A program made the translations under genes and the position numbers. From Spiroplasma gladiatoris (GTDB lineage: Bacteria > Bacillota_I > Bacilli_A > Mycoplasmatales > Mycoplasmataceae), in contig NZ_CP038013.1 in assembly GCF_004379335.1 (NCBI RefSeq), positions 744,001 through 808,000 on the forward strand: a DNA stretch of 64,000 bases. Reading direction: 5' to 3'. Below, piece after piece: positions 10,652 through 21,971 of the stretch. Positions within the stretch are counted from its first letter, which is position 1. The number at the start of each line of letters is the position of its first letter. The notes beneath the pieces are model-generated. The model saw only the letters and a program-made list of their open reading frames with translations, was not told where the DNA came from and ran no database searches.

Positions 10652-11586
10652 AATTTAGTAATTACTATTGAGTCCTTTTTTTTACTTAATTCTTCTATTA
10701 GTTCAATACTAGCAATCTTATTTGTAAAAGCAGTTGCACTTCCACAAATTATAGACATTATTAAGGATTTTTCAAAGTCATTAGTTTTTATGAATGTATT
10801 AACAAACCCCGCTAACATACTATCTCCTGCACCAGCTGCATTAATTAGTTTGTTACTTCAATTACCAATACTTGCCTTAATGATTGTCTCTTCATTTATA
10901 AACATTGCGCCATTTTTTCCTAAAGAAACAATTATGTTTTTTGCTCCCATTTTAATTAATTGTTTTGCTGCATTAATACAATCTAATTCAGAACTAATTT
11001 TTGTTTTTAAAGTTAAAGCTAACTCATTTTGATTAGGTTTTATTAAAAAAGGTTTTTTATCTAAAGTTAGTAATAGTGATTCTCCAAATGAATCGACTAC
11101 AAAATTAGCTTTTAATTTATTTGCCAAGCTACATATTTTAGAATAAATATCTTCATTTACATTTTCAGGAATACTACCTGTTGCAATTATATAATCATCT
11201 TCATTTACATTTTCTTTCAAATATGAAAACATTTTTTCAAGCTCTAAATTACTAATAGATGGGCTTTTAACGCTACACTCAGTTTGGTTTTGATCTATTA
11301 GCTTTAAATTCACTCTTATATTTCCGTTTGATTGAAATTTTTTATAATTAATTTTTAAATCATTTAAACCTTTATAGAAATAATTCTCAAATTCACCACT
11401 TGAAAAAACTATTGACTCATTTTTCATACCTAAATTGTTTAACATCATTGAAACGTGAATCCCTTTACCAGCGGGATACATTTCTACATAAGTTGGTCTA
11501 TTTGTTTGATCTTTTATGAGATTATCGAACTTTAAAATATAATCTATAGAAGGACTAAGAGAAATTACATAAACTTTATTTTTCAT
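10645..11586 (-). CDS. fruK: PfkB-family sugar kinase (1-phosphofructokinase / tagatose-6-phosphate kinase type)
   Basis: The product is 313 residues, the usual length of FruK/LacC kinases. The N-terminal SLSPSIDYIL and PAGKGIHVSMML (family N-P-A-x-D and GGKGxNVA regions) and the C-terminal NAAGAGDSMLAGF (catalytic Asp, anion hole) are present. It would phosphorylate a ketohexose phosphate to a bisphosphate. The divergent aldolase could cleave that product. FruK and LacC cannot be told apart firmly here, so the substrate is tentative. It is the last gene of regulator-EIIBC-kinase, 18 nt after the EIIBC stop, with an AAAGGA site. Confidence 0.8.
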
Positions 11587-11604
11587 ATTTTTCCTTTCAT
11601 TAGT

Positions 11605-13818
11605 TTAAACGATTCTTGGTTTTAAAAGATTTTCTTTTATTTCTAAACAATGTATATCGTTGTAATATAAATTTTTAAAAATAGTTAGGTCTTTATTTTT
11701 AATACTTTCTATTTCTTTAACATATTTTTCAATAACTGAATAATATTTTAAAGTTTCTACAGATAAGTTTTTTCCACTTTCTTGTAAAGCTGTTTGTAAT
11801 GCTGTAATTTTAGAGTTTAAAATTTCAATTCTTTTTAATTTATATTGATTATTTTTAGATGTATCTAATAATTGATTTGCAGTTTGTTTTTTATCTTTAT
11901 TATTTGAGCTTAATAATTTTTGAGCTTTATTAAATAAAGATGCATTTTTATCTTCTCTTAATTGAGTAAATCTATTTAAAGAATATTCTAAATTAGATTT
12001 TTTTACACTTAAGTTATAATGTTTTTTAGTAACTACATTCAAAAGTTTTAACTCTTTTAAAGAGTTTTTCAATTTAATAATTTTATCATTTAAATTGTTT
12101 TGTCTATCTGATGTAATAACTTTTAATTTATTTACAACATTTTTAATTATTTGTTTAGTTAGTTGATCAGATTTAATATATTCAATAACTTTTATAATTT
12201 CATTTTCAATATTTACATTAATTTCTTTTAAATCATTTGTAATTGTTTCAATCGATTTAATCAATCATTGTTTATCAATATTTTTTTTATTTGCTTTTTT
12301 TAATATAGCAATTAATTCTTGTGCAGAATAATCAGTGTTCCCTTTTAAATGTTCTATTTTAATTAATTTATTTGTTGTTTTTAAAGATAAAGTTTTTTCA
12401 GTTTTTTCTTCTTTTCATAAAAAATATGTAATTAAAATTCCTAGTGCTAATGAAGCAATATCAATTAGAATTGCTGCTAGTAAATCATCAGTATAAGCTA
12501 AGAAACCAACAATACCACCAAGACCTGCAAGATTATCTAGAGTGACTTTAAAGATTCCAATTAATCATCCTCCAATCCCACCCGCTAAAACTCCAGTTAA
12601 GAATGGCATACCTTTTGGTAAATTTACACCATAAATACATGATTCTGTAGGTCCAGATATAACTCCTGGTAATGCTGCTAAAAATGCAGCTGATTTATCG
12701 ATAGTTTTTTTTGTTTTTAATCCAACAGCAATTGTTGCACCCATTTGTGCTCAAGCAGCTGCAAATGCAGCTGCTAAAAATATTGATGGGTTATTATTAA
12801 CACTTAAATCAGCAACAGCTGCAAAGAATAAAATGTTGTGTACTCCTAAAACCACCAAAGGTTGTCATGTTAGACCAACTATTAAAGCGCCTAATCCAAA
12901 CGGCATATTCATAAATCAGTTAAATGCAGTTAATAATGCATTTTCTACAATTCCCATTATAGGCCCCATAACAAAGAATGCTAAAAATCCTCCTACCAAA
13001 ATTGTTAAAAATGGATTTAATATGAAGTTTGCAACTGGATTAAAGTATTTTTCCATAGTTCTTTGTGAATATGCAATAATAACACCCATAACAATAAATA
13101 CTAATATTGTTGAATAAAATGGTTTAATTGATATTTGTCAATCTCCTAATTTAAATAAATCTATTCCACTTTCTGGAATAATTGGAGAAATCATTAATAA
13201 TGCTAAAGCTAAAGCTGTAGGTAATTTACCTCCTAAATATCTAACAACAGATCACATTGCAATTACACCCATCATTTTAAATCCGTTAGATGCAATTACA
13301 TTTAATAAGTAATCGAAAATATTATAATCAGTTCCTAATACAGCTCCTTCTATAGTTGGATCAGAACCTATTTTTGTTCTTATTAAAAATTGTTGAAATG
13401 CCATAATAAGACCAACTCCTATTAAAAAAGGAATTAGTGGTCCAAAAAATGCAGAGACAGATTTAATAAATCTTCTTCATATAGATATATTATTTTCAAC
13501 TACATTTTTTTTTGTATTAAAATCATTTTTAACAACTTCATTATTTGATACTAGATTTATATTTAATAAAGATTTTTTTAATAATTCTGTAATTTTAGAA
13601 ACTTCAGCACCAATAATAAGTTGTAATTCACCATTTGATCATAAAGCACCCCTAATATTGGTGATGACTTTCAAATCATTAATTTTTGCTAAATCTGGGT
13701 TGATTAAACTTAATCTCATTCTTGTAGCACAATGGTAAACATCTTTTATATTGTCAACACCACCAACTTTTTCAAGAATATTTTGTACCATCACTTCTTG
13801 TTTTTCAATTTTACTCAT
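11605..13818 (-). CDS. PTS sugar transporter EIIBC (glucose/sucrose superfamily) with a long coiled-coil tail
   Basis: The product is 737 residues. The EIIB domain comes first, with the phosphorylated Cys in DVYHCATRMR near residue 30. EIIC of the Glc superfamily follows: about ten membrane segments, with LGVHNILFFAAV and GPTESCIYGVNLPKG as the sugar-site region. It imports a sugar with phosphorylation at the membrane. The last 240 residues or so are not EIIA. They are Lys/Asn/Leu-rich with helical heptads, an apparent coiled coil. EIIA must be supplied elsewhere. Subfamily resemblance is to sucrose/trehalose/beta-glucoside permeases, although the linked kinase suggests a ketose. The ATG at 13818 has a GAAAGGG site. 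It lies 51 nt after the regulator. Confidence 0.83.
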
Positions 13819-13869
13819 TCATTTAAGCCCTTTCTATCATAAAAGACTTTTTAAAAAAATCTTAAATGA

Positions 13870-14604
13870 CTATGCTAATATTAATTTTCCTTTGTAATTT
13901 GAAGGGCTTTCTTCGCTTATTAATGTAGAATTTTTATCAATATCTACTTTTATTCTGTTTTTAAAATTAAATTTACTTGAATCCATAAGTATAAAAGAGT
14001 TTTGAGAATTCTTTATTACTTTTTCTTTTATCATAGCTTCTTGTACATTAGTTGTATAAAAATTATTATCTTCAAGACTGTTCATACCTATGAAAGACTT
14101 ATCAAAATAAAAACTATCAATAAATTTTAATGAAAGTTCACCAACTGTGGCATGTGTTGAAGGTATTATTGTTCCACCAATCAAACACACTTCAAAATCT
14201 AACTCAATTAGTTCTAAAGCTATTGAATATCCATTTGTCACTATACTTATTTTTTTGTTTTCTAAATGTTTAATCATTTGTTGAGTAGAAGAACCTGTAT
14301 CAATAAATATTAGTTCTCCATCTTCTATAAGTTCTGCTGCTTTTTTTGCAATTTGATTTTTAGAATCAATGTTTATTAACTGTTTTTCTTCATCGAAACG
14401 TTCTTGCATTGGTTTACTATGAACTTTTAAAGATTTTGCTCCCCCATAAACTTTAATGATTTTACCTTCTTCATGAAGTTCATTAACATCTGTAATAATA
14501 GTTGCAATAGTTGAACTAGTTATTTTTGCTAGGGTTATATTTTTTACAAATCCTTTTTCATTTATAATATCTACAATTTTTTGTCTTCTTTCATCCTTAA
14601 GCAA
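13870..14604 (-). CDS. DeoR-family transcriptional regulator of the sugar locus
   Basis: The product is 244 residues. The N-terminal winged helix (RRQKIVDIINEKGFVK, then the VNELHEEGKIIKVYGGAKS region) is typical of DeoR. The C-terminal sugar-phosphate-sensing domain has IFIDTGSSTQQM, IVTNGYSIALEL and LIGGTI. Start codon is TTG at 14604, supported by AGGAGG 7 nt upstream. It is the first gene of the minus-strand operon with EIIBC and the kinase, and divergent from the aldolase. By family behaviour it should repress the locus until a phosphorylated sugar binds; the inverted repeat at 14644-14700 is its likely operator. Confidence 0.88.
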   Translation of the reverse strand: MLKDERRQKIVDIINEKGFVKNITLAKITSSTIATIITDVNELHEEGKIIKVYGGAKSLKVHSKPMQERFDEEKQLINIDSKNQIAKKAAELIEDGELIFIDTGSSTQQMIKHLENKKISIVTNGYSIALELIELDFEVCLIGGTIIPSTHATVGELSLKFIDSFYFDKSFIGMNSLEDNNFYTTNVQEAMIKEKVIKNSQNSFILMDSSKFNFKNRIKVDIDKNSTLISEESPSNYKGKLILA

Positions 14605-14643
14605 AGATATTCCTCCTAACTTGATAATAGCATAACTTTTAAA

Positions 14644-14700
14644 AAAGTTTATAAAAGTTTATAATTTTTTATAATATATTTTTAAACTTTTATAAACTTT
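14644..14700. promoter_or_regulatory. Probable DeoR operator: perfect 18-bp inverted repeat between divergent promoters
   Basis: AAAGTTTATAAAAGTTTA (14644-14661) and its exact reverse complement (14683-14700) are separated by 21 nt. Each arm is itself a near-tandem pair of AAAGTTTAT units, as in DeoR-type operators. The right arm covers the -35 position of a plus-strand promoter whose -10 (TATAAT) is at 14716-14721. The left arm covers the -35 position of a minus-strand promoter whose -10 (TATTAT) is at 14624-14629. Binding would control both directions. Confidence 0.7.
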
Positions 14701-14715
14701 GTTATATTATCTTTA

Positions 14716-14721
14716 TATAAT
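14716..14721 (+). promoter_or_regulatory. -10 box of the aldolase promoter
   Basis: A perfect TATAAT lies 20 nt before the aldolase start codon and just after the right arm of the inverted repeat. The -35 region is poorly conserved, consistent with a regulated promoter. Confidence 0.55.
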
Positions 14722-14741
14722 AAGATTATAAGGAGAAAATT

Positions 14742-15590
14742 ATGAAAGCGAGTTTAAAAAAAGAATTAATTAAAGCAAGAAATGGAAAATATGCAGTTCC
14801 AGCATTTAACTTTGATAATTTAGAAATGATGAAAGGAATTATTGAAGCTGCAGAAGAAGAAAACTCACCAGTTATACTTATGGTAACTGAGAGTGCAGCA
14901 TTATATATGGGATTAGATAATGTTTTTGCATTTTCTTTGTCAGCTACAAATAAAGCAAAAATACCTGTTGTATTACATTGAGATCACGGATTTGACATTG
15001 AACTAATAAAAAAAGCAATTGATGTAGGTTTTTCAAGTGTAATGTTGGATTCATCTTTAAAACCATTTAATCAAAATGTTAAAGAAACTTTAGAAGTTGT
15101 AGAATATGCAAGAAAAAATGGAGTTGAAGTAGAATCAGAAATTGGACACGTTGGAGGTAAAGAAGATGATAGAAACTCTTCTTCCAATGGTTATACAGAT
15201 ATTACAGAAGCATTAGAATTTGAAAAATTGACACAAATTGATGCACTAGCAATAGCAATAGGAACAAGTCATGGTTTATTTAAAGGTGAGATAAAATTGC
15301 AGTTTGACCTTTTAGAAGAATTAAATCAAAAAATTAAAACACCTTTAGTTTTACATGGATCAAGTCAGGTTCCTTTAGAAGATTTAAAAAAAGCAATTAG
15401 TTTAGGAATCACTAAAATAAATATAGGAACCGATTTGAAGATTGCTTGTGCAAATGGAATTAAAGATTGATTTGAAAAAAATGAGAAAGGTTACGATGCT
15501 AGAAAGTATGGTAGAAGTGCAATTGATTTTGTAAAAGCAGAAGCAATAAAAAAAATTAGAGCATTTAATTCAAACAATAAAGGACGTTAA
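14742..15590 (+). CDS. fba: Class II ketose-bisphosphate aldolase
   Basis: The product is 282 residues, the usual size for class II aldolases. Zinc ligands and active-site motifs are present: PAFNFDN near residue 20, LHWDHG near residue 80 (Asp and first His), ESEIGHVGGKEDD, LVLHGSSQVP (third His) and KINIGTDL (phosphate site). It cleaves fructose-1,6- or tagatose-1,6-bisphosphate to dihydroxyacetone phosphate and glyceraldehyde 3-phosphate. The GatY/KbaY and Fba branches are not separable by eye. It is transcribed away from the regulator-EIIBC-kinase operon across the shared operator, so it is probably a locus-specific aldolase rather than the only glycolytic one. RBS is AAGGAG. Confidence 0.87.
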
Positions 15591-15650
15591 ACAAATAACT
15601 TATTTGTTAAAAATTATTATAAAAATAACCATCGAAATATTAATGACTAA

Positions 15651-15691
15651 AAAACAAATACTACACTTTAAATTGGTGTAGTATTTGTTTT
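15651..15691. terminator. Bidirectional rho-independent terminator
   Basis: A perfect 16-bp stem (AAAACAAATACTACAC and its complement) has a 9-nt loop and lies between the converging aldolase and phnD-like genes. A weaker hairpin (AACAAATAA / TTATTTGTT) sits at 15590-15608, next to the aldolase stop. Confidence 0.85.
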
Positions 15692-15710
15692 ACTTATTTA
15701 ATTAAATTTT

Positions 15711-16952
15711 TTAAAACTGAGAAACTAGTTCTTTAATTGATTTTATTTTTTCATAGTTTTTAGTTATAATTTCATCATTTGCAATTTCAAATTGATTTGC
15801 ACTTTGATTTTCTTCTAAACCAATATAATTTGAGTGATTATAAACATCAAACAATTCTTTATTTTCAGATTGTCTTACTAATGAAATAAATGCACTTCTA
15901 ACAACATTTGCAAAAGTTTCATCCATTCTTTTTCTTGAATACATAATTCCATCGTTCGGAATTCCATATGAAGTACCAATCATTACAGAGTTTTTAAATA
16001 CACTAGGATTATCTTGTTTATAAATTATTTCTCTCATATCAGATCATCCAAAAACTATATCAAATTGAGGTTCATCATCTGTAACCCCTTTTGCAGCTGC
16101 TGCAGAACTTAATGCAATTAATTTATCATCATACATTTTTTTTAATTCTGTATCTTTAAACTGCATTGTGTTTTTTAATCACAACATTGGATATAATAAT
16201 CCAGCACTTGAAGTTACATTTTCACTTAAAGAAATTCTTTTATTTGCTTGTGCTTGAGTAATTAATTTTTTTACTTCATCATGTTTAAATTCATGATTTA
16301 AAGGATCAACACTATTTCCTAAAGTATTTTTTACAAAATTTGAGTTTGCATAAACATATGATCGATAATAACTTACATCACTTTCTTTATTTAAAATAGT
16401 ATCACTCAGTGCTTGTGCTGATAATTGTTTATCAACAACACTACTACTTATTACTTTGTTATAAGCATTAGCTAAACTAATTCCTGAATCATCTGATGCA
16501 AAATCATATTTACTTGCTAACTCATTGCTAAACTTATTATCTTTTTGAAACTTTTCAAAAGTACTTTCTGAACGAATTGATGGTCTAGAAGAAACAGTTA
16601 TTATTCCTGCATCTTTATAAGTTCCATCATCTTGTTTTTCACCACGATAATTTTCATAAGTGTTTACAGATAAAAATGCTAAATCAGTAGTTCCTGATCT
16701 TAATGCTTCTCCTGCTGCTTCATAGTCGCTTGCCATAATTATTTCTACTTTTTTATTGAAACTAGAATCTAATTCTTTTAATTTATTTTCTAATTTTGCT
16801 TCTAAAGGTTTAATAGTTGCCATAGTTGCTGTTGGGTCAACTGAAGGTATAAAGTTAATTATTAATTTATTTGAGTTGCTACATGAGCTAACTCCAGATG
16901 CTATAGGCATTATCAATGAAATTGTTCCCATTAACATAAGTAATTTTTTCAT
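15711..16952 (-). CDS. phnD: P37/PhnD-type substrate-binding lipoprotein of an ABC importer
   Basis: The product is 413 residues. The signal is a lipoprotein type ending GVSSC (Cys near residue 24). The mature part has INFIPSVDPTATMATIKPLE, MASDYEAAGEALRSGTTDLAFLS and FGWSDM, typical of the phosphonate-binding/P37 family. The M. hyorhinis P37 protein of this family binds thiamine pyrophosphate in crystal work, so the ligand may be thiamine phosphate rather than phosphonate; this is inference. It is the third gene of the ATPase-permease-binding protein operon, 72 nt after the permease stop, with AGGAG 13 nt before the start. Confidence 0.82.
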
Positions 16953-17024
16953 TCTCTTTTTTATTCTCCTATATGTGAATATTAAATCACACCTTTATTA
17001 TATAACATTAAAAAATAAATGAAC

Positions 17025-19640
17025 TTATTGTTGATTTTGATTAAAAAATCAGTTTAAATTATTAACTTTATACTTATACATTGTTTTTTGATCAATTTTG
17101 CTTCTTTTATATTCTATTTTTAAATCTTTTTGATTCGCTTTTAAGGTTTTGTCTTCTGCATATTTTATATAATTCAAATGATAATTTTTTAAATTATTAG
17201 TATAGTTTTTTTTAAGAGTTTTTAAATAATTTTTAAAATGTAATTTTATTAACTTATAAACTTTTAAATATTCTTTTTTAAAATCAGTTAAATTGCTATA
17301 TTTATTTAAACTAAAAACTTCTTGATACGCTTTTAATAAAGCAGTTTTTTTATTTATTTTATTACTTTTTTTAATAGCAAATAGTTTTTTATTAGTATAT
17401 GAATATAATGCTTTTGATCGATCAAAACTTAAACCGTCTTTATTAAACAATAAAACTTCATTAGTTTTATATAAAATAAAGTTTTTGTTTTTTAGTTTTA
17501 AAATAATTCAATCAATTAAATATGGATTTTTATCATCTTTAATTTTTTGTCTTAAAATATTTGCAAGATACTCAACTAAAAAAGTACATATAATTATTCC
17601 AAACATTAATGCTCCAAATTGTTCAAAATAACCATCATTAAAATAAGCTACTAAAACAAATCCCATGTTTCCAGCACCAACAACTCCAAGAATTGTTACT
17701 TCTTTAAAATTAATATCAAAACGATAAACTATGTAAGAAATTATTCTACTTGATGTTTGAGGAATTATTCCATATCTAAACTTTTGCAAAAAATTAAAAC
17801 CTGTTGCTTCTAATTGTGAAACTAATTTTGTATCAATTTCTTCAAATGCTTCACGACTATATTTTGTTAACATTGAAAATGAACCAATTGCTAAAGCAAT
17901 CGCTCCATTAAATGGTCCTAAACCAATTATTGATACAAAAATTATTGCATATATATAAGTAGGAACAACTCTTATTAAAATTGTAAAACCTTTAAAAACT
18001 TTTGCTATATAAAAATTAACAATAGTTTCTGAACTTAATAATGCAAAAATATAAGCAAAAATAGATCCAATAAAAGTTGCTAACATTGCAATTGAGATTG
18101 TTTCAAATACTAACTTAATTACAGGAATAGAAACAATATTATTAGTTAAAAATAAAGAAGATAGATCCATATTTAGCATTCTTAAAATATTTTTATTAGT
18201 TGAGTTTATAATTGCAAATGGTTCAATATGAAAATCGATTAAAGTCATTGAATATATAAATAATGCTAAAAAAATAATTCCTACAATAACTCTTTTAATA
18301 TATTTTTTTGGTTCTTTTTGTAAATAATTACTAATTGAAAGATTTTTTTGTAAATTATGTTTGATTTGTTTAATCTCTAAATTTAAATTATTAATATGAT
18401 TTTTTTTAAGTTCTTGGACCTGAGCATTAAAATTAGTTACAAAAATCTTGTCTCTTCTAACTTTACATTTAAAATAATCATTATAAACAAATCACTTATT
18501 AATATTTATATTTTTTTCTTTAAATTCTTTAAAGTCATTTATATCTTTTTTAAGATTATATTTATGATCGTTTTTAAATTTTTTAATTTCTTTTTGCATT
18601 GCTAATTTTCGTTCTTTAACTTTAACTTTATTATTTTTATTTTCATTAATTAACTCTAAGTATTTGTTTTTAATGTGACTTTCAATAAAATAACTTTTAT
18701 TTTTTTTCAAGTTAATGTTTTTAATTTGCTTATTTAGTTTTTCAATTTCTTTATTATCCACAAAAAAATCTTTATCTTTAATTACATATTTTTTTAAAAA
18801 ATAAATTAGTGCTTCTAAAAATACTATACACAGCATTAAATTAAATAATATAAACCCTACTCTATCATATTTTTGTAAACTTTGATTTTTGCTAATTAAT
18901 TGTCCAATTCCAATTCTTGAAATCCCTCCAATAATTGCAACATATTTTACATTTGATTCTAAACCATAAAAAAGCAATGACATTATACTTACAGATAATT
19001 GAGGTTTAATTCCAGAATTAAATGCGTTTGGTTTTTTTGAACCTGTTGCTATTAAAGTTGAATAAATTTTATAATTAATTTGTTGAAGTCTTTCTAAAAA
19101 TAATTTACCTGATAAAGCAATACTAAAAATAACAATAGTTAACATAACTGTAAAAGTATTTTGACCAAAATAACCAATTAAGATTAAAACAAATACAAAT
19201 GAAGGAATCGTTCTAAACATACCTAAAATAAATATACAAAGATTATTAATAAATTTATTTTTTGTTAATTTATTACATGCACAAATTGCTAAAAACAAAG
19301 CAATAATTATTCCAATAACAGTACCTGCAAATGACATTAAAAAAGTTTGTAAAAATGAAACAAAAGTTGTATAAATAAAACTTTCTCCAAAAGTGTTTTT
19401 TACAAAATAAGATTTTAAGTCTCATGTTAACATTTGTTTTATTCTTAAAAATAATTTTGGAAAACCATTAATTAATTGTTTTCAATCCCCATCAATAAAA
19501 TAAATACTAAATATTAATAACCCTAAAATTAAACAAAAAAATAAGATTGCAAAATATTTTTTGGGTGATTGAACATAGTCATTATCAATTTTAAAAACAT
19601 CTTTGCTAAATAAAGCGTTCATTCTTCTTCTATAATTCAT
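17025..19640 (-). CDS. phnE: Fused double ABC permease (PhnE-like) with Lys-rich linker and tail
   Basis: The product is 871 residues in one frame with several TGA Trp. It contains two permease units. The first (about residues 95-290) holds ERLQQINYKIYSTLIATG as its ATPase-coupling loop. The second (about residues 450-700) holds EEIDTKLVSQLEATGFN. Normal PhnE proteins are about 270 residues and work as dimers, so this is a tandem fusion. Between the units lie about 150 Lys/Asn-rich, probably helical residues. A similar basic tail of about 150 residues ends the protein. Mycoplasma P69 permeases of the P37 system are also large. It starts 2 nt after the ATPase stop. Confidence 0.82.
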
Positions 19641-19642
19641 TT

Positions 19643-20404
19643 TTACTCACCATCATAATTATCACCATATATATTTTTTAAATCTTCTTTAGTAATTTGA
19701 TTTGCCAAACCATCAAAGACAACTTCTCCGTTTTTTAAACCAATAATTCGCTTTGCATATTTCATTGCAAGATCGATATGATGAATATTTATTAATATTG
19801 TAATTTTATCTTCTTGATTAATTTTTAAAAAATCTTTCATAACTTGATTTGCCAACATTGGATCTAGTGCAGAAACTGGTTCATCTGCAATAATTAACCT
19901 AGGTTCTTGAGCTAAAGTTCTTGCCAAAGCAACTCTTTGTTGTTGTCCACCGCTTAAATTTTCTACTCTTACAAATGCATATTCTAATAAATTAAGCTTT
20001 TTTAAATTTTTTAAAGCAATTTCTTTATCTGCTTTTTTAAAAATTCCAAAAAACGACATAAAAAAATTCATTTTAGAAACTCTTGCATTTAAAACATTTC
20101 TTATAGTAGTTTGAGTTTCAATATTATTGTATTCTTGAGACATTAATCCAACTTTTTTTCGATATGTTCTTAAAACTTTTCCTTTAATTAAATTTAAATC
20201 ATAGTTAATATCATCAAATTTAATTTGTATATCTCCTGAATTAATACTAACCAGTTTGTTAAGTGTTTTTATTAAAGTAGTTTTTCCAGCTCCAGATGAT
20301 CCAACAATTGCAACAAATTCACCTTTATTAATTTTTAAATTAATATCTTTTAAAGCATGATTTCCATTAGATCAGACTTTATTAACATTGTTAAAATTTA
20401 TCAT
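19643..20404 (-). CDS. phnC: ABC transporter ATPase of the P37/phosphonate-type importer
   Basis: The product is 253 residues. It has Walker A GSSGAGKTT near residue 33, Q-loop LMSQEYNN, signature NLSGGQQQR, Walker B LIIADEP, then VSALDP, and H-loop INIHHID. The pattern SALDP plus HHID is characteristic of PhnC-type ATPases. It is the first gene of the operon with the fused permease and the P37-like lipoprotein. ATG at 20404 follows AGGAG at 6 nt. The stop is followed by the permease start after 2 nt. Expression is inferred from one promoter upstream of 20404. Confidence 0.88.
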
Positions 20405-20508
20405 AAAAAGCTCCTATTTATTAAAAATATTAGTATTTTTAACTTATATTTATATTATCTACTATTTTTTAAATACTATTTAATTAATTGTTATTTCTTG
20501 TTTTAAAT

Positions 20509-20541
20509 AAAAATCTACACATTATAATGTGTAGATTTTTA
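20509..20541. terminator. Rho-independent terminator after the lipoprotein gene
   Basis: A perfect palindromic stem (AAAATCTACACATTAT and its complement) has T runs on both sides. It ends the minus-strand lipoprotein gene that stops at 20550. Confidence 0.8.
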
Positions 20542-20549
20542 TTTTTATA

Positions 20550-21932
20550 TTACTTAATTTGATAGTTTAATTTAATTTCTCCTGAAACTTTATAACCTTT
20601 TGCTAAATCTATAATATTATCTTTAACTTTTATATCTATTGTTCCAGTTTTATTGTCAGAATTTTTATTTACAGCAAAATCAAATAAATTTTCTGCATTT
20701 TTTAAAAATTCTGAATAACTAAGTGTTCCTTGTTCGAAATTCCCAAATTCACTTTCTTTAGCTTTTTGCGAGTCAAATAAGAATTTATTATTATTTATAC
20801 CCAATGCTATGTCTTGTTCTCAATAATCAACTAATTCTCCGTCTGTATTTGTTATGTAATCAAATAATTCTTTATAAGTTTCACTACTTAAAATATCTGA
20901 AGTTAAACTAACAAATGAGTCTTCTACTAAATAATCAACTATTGTTGTTAAACTCCATTGTATAGATTCATCTGCCAAATTCATTTTAAAAGTCACTTTA
21001 ATAATTTCTGGAACATAATCTGAATTTATATTAGAAATTATTTCAGCTTCGTAATTTGAATCGTTTTTTTTATATGAATTCACACTAAATTGTTTAAGTT
21101 TATTTTGATCAATACCTACTTTAGTAGCAAATGAATTTAAAATAGCACTTTTAATCATATAATCACTATTATCAACAGGTTTTACTTCTCCTAAGTCACT
21201 ATTTTTTCATCCATCTGGAATGGCGGTTTGTTGTTTTAAAGCAATTTTAGTTGTTCCATAAACATAAACACCTTGAACATCATATCCTTTTCCGTCAATT
21301 GAAGTAAATTGTAAAAAGTTTTTATCATTTTCCTTAATAACTTCAATTTTAATTGTTTTTTCTAAATCACTATAATCAATTACTAAGTTGACTAATTTAG
21401 CTTTATCTAATAAAGGTACTACAAATCGTTTAAACGCACTAGCTGCAGTATCTAAATTATAATTTTCAACCATTAAATAACCATCATTTCATTCAGGTTT
21501 ACCAACAGCAGCTATTCCTTTACCGATTATAGCATCACTAAAGAAAGTTACGTTAAATCTAATTCTAAAGTTATAAGTAATTTCAACACTACCTTTAAAC
21601 TTAGTTGAACTATCTGTAGCTTTTAGTTTTGCTTTTGTATTATTAGAACTTACAAATTGAACATCATCTTCAGTTAATCCATAATCTTTGTTTTTTTCAT
21701 TAATTGCATTAACCAGATCTTCTAAAGTTAAATTTAAACCAATGTCTTCTTTACTTACAACATCTCCTAATTCTCTAACTTTTAAGTCATTTAAATCAAT
21801 TTTGTTTTCATTATTATTGTTTTTATCGTCATTATTATTGTTATTTTCACTATTTTTAGGGCATGCAACAACAGTTGTAGAAGTACTTGCAACCATTCCA
21901 ATCGCTGCTAATAAACTAATTAATTTCTTCAT
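20550..21932 (-). CDS. Lipoprotein, paralogue of the one at 23691-25163
   Basis: The product is 460 residues. The signal MKKLISLLAAIGMVAS ends in VVAC (Cys24), followed by an Asn/Asp-rich low-complexity stretch of about 20 residues. Residues 50-125 repeat the pattern of its paralogue: VRELGDV, AINEKNKDYGL, then STKFKGSVEITY. The body looks like repeated immunoglobulin-like or beta-rich modules of about 100 residues. That pattern is seen in many mollicute surface lipoproteins of unknown function. Four TGA codons are Trp. It is transcribed alone, with a hairpin terminator after the stop. Confidence 0.82.
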
Positions 21933-21971
21933 TTTTCATTTCTCCTATTGTTTTTTAAAACTTGTAAAGGT

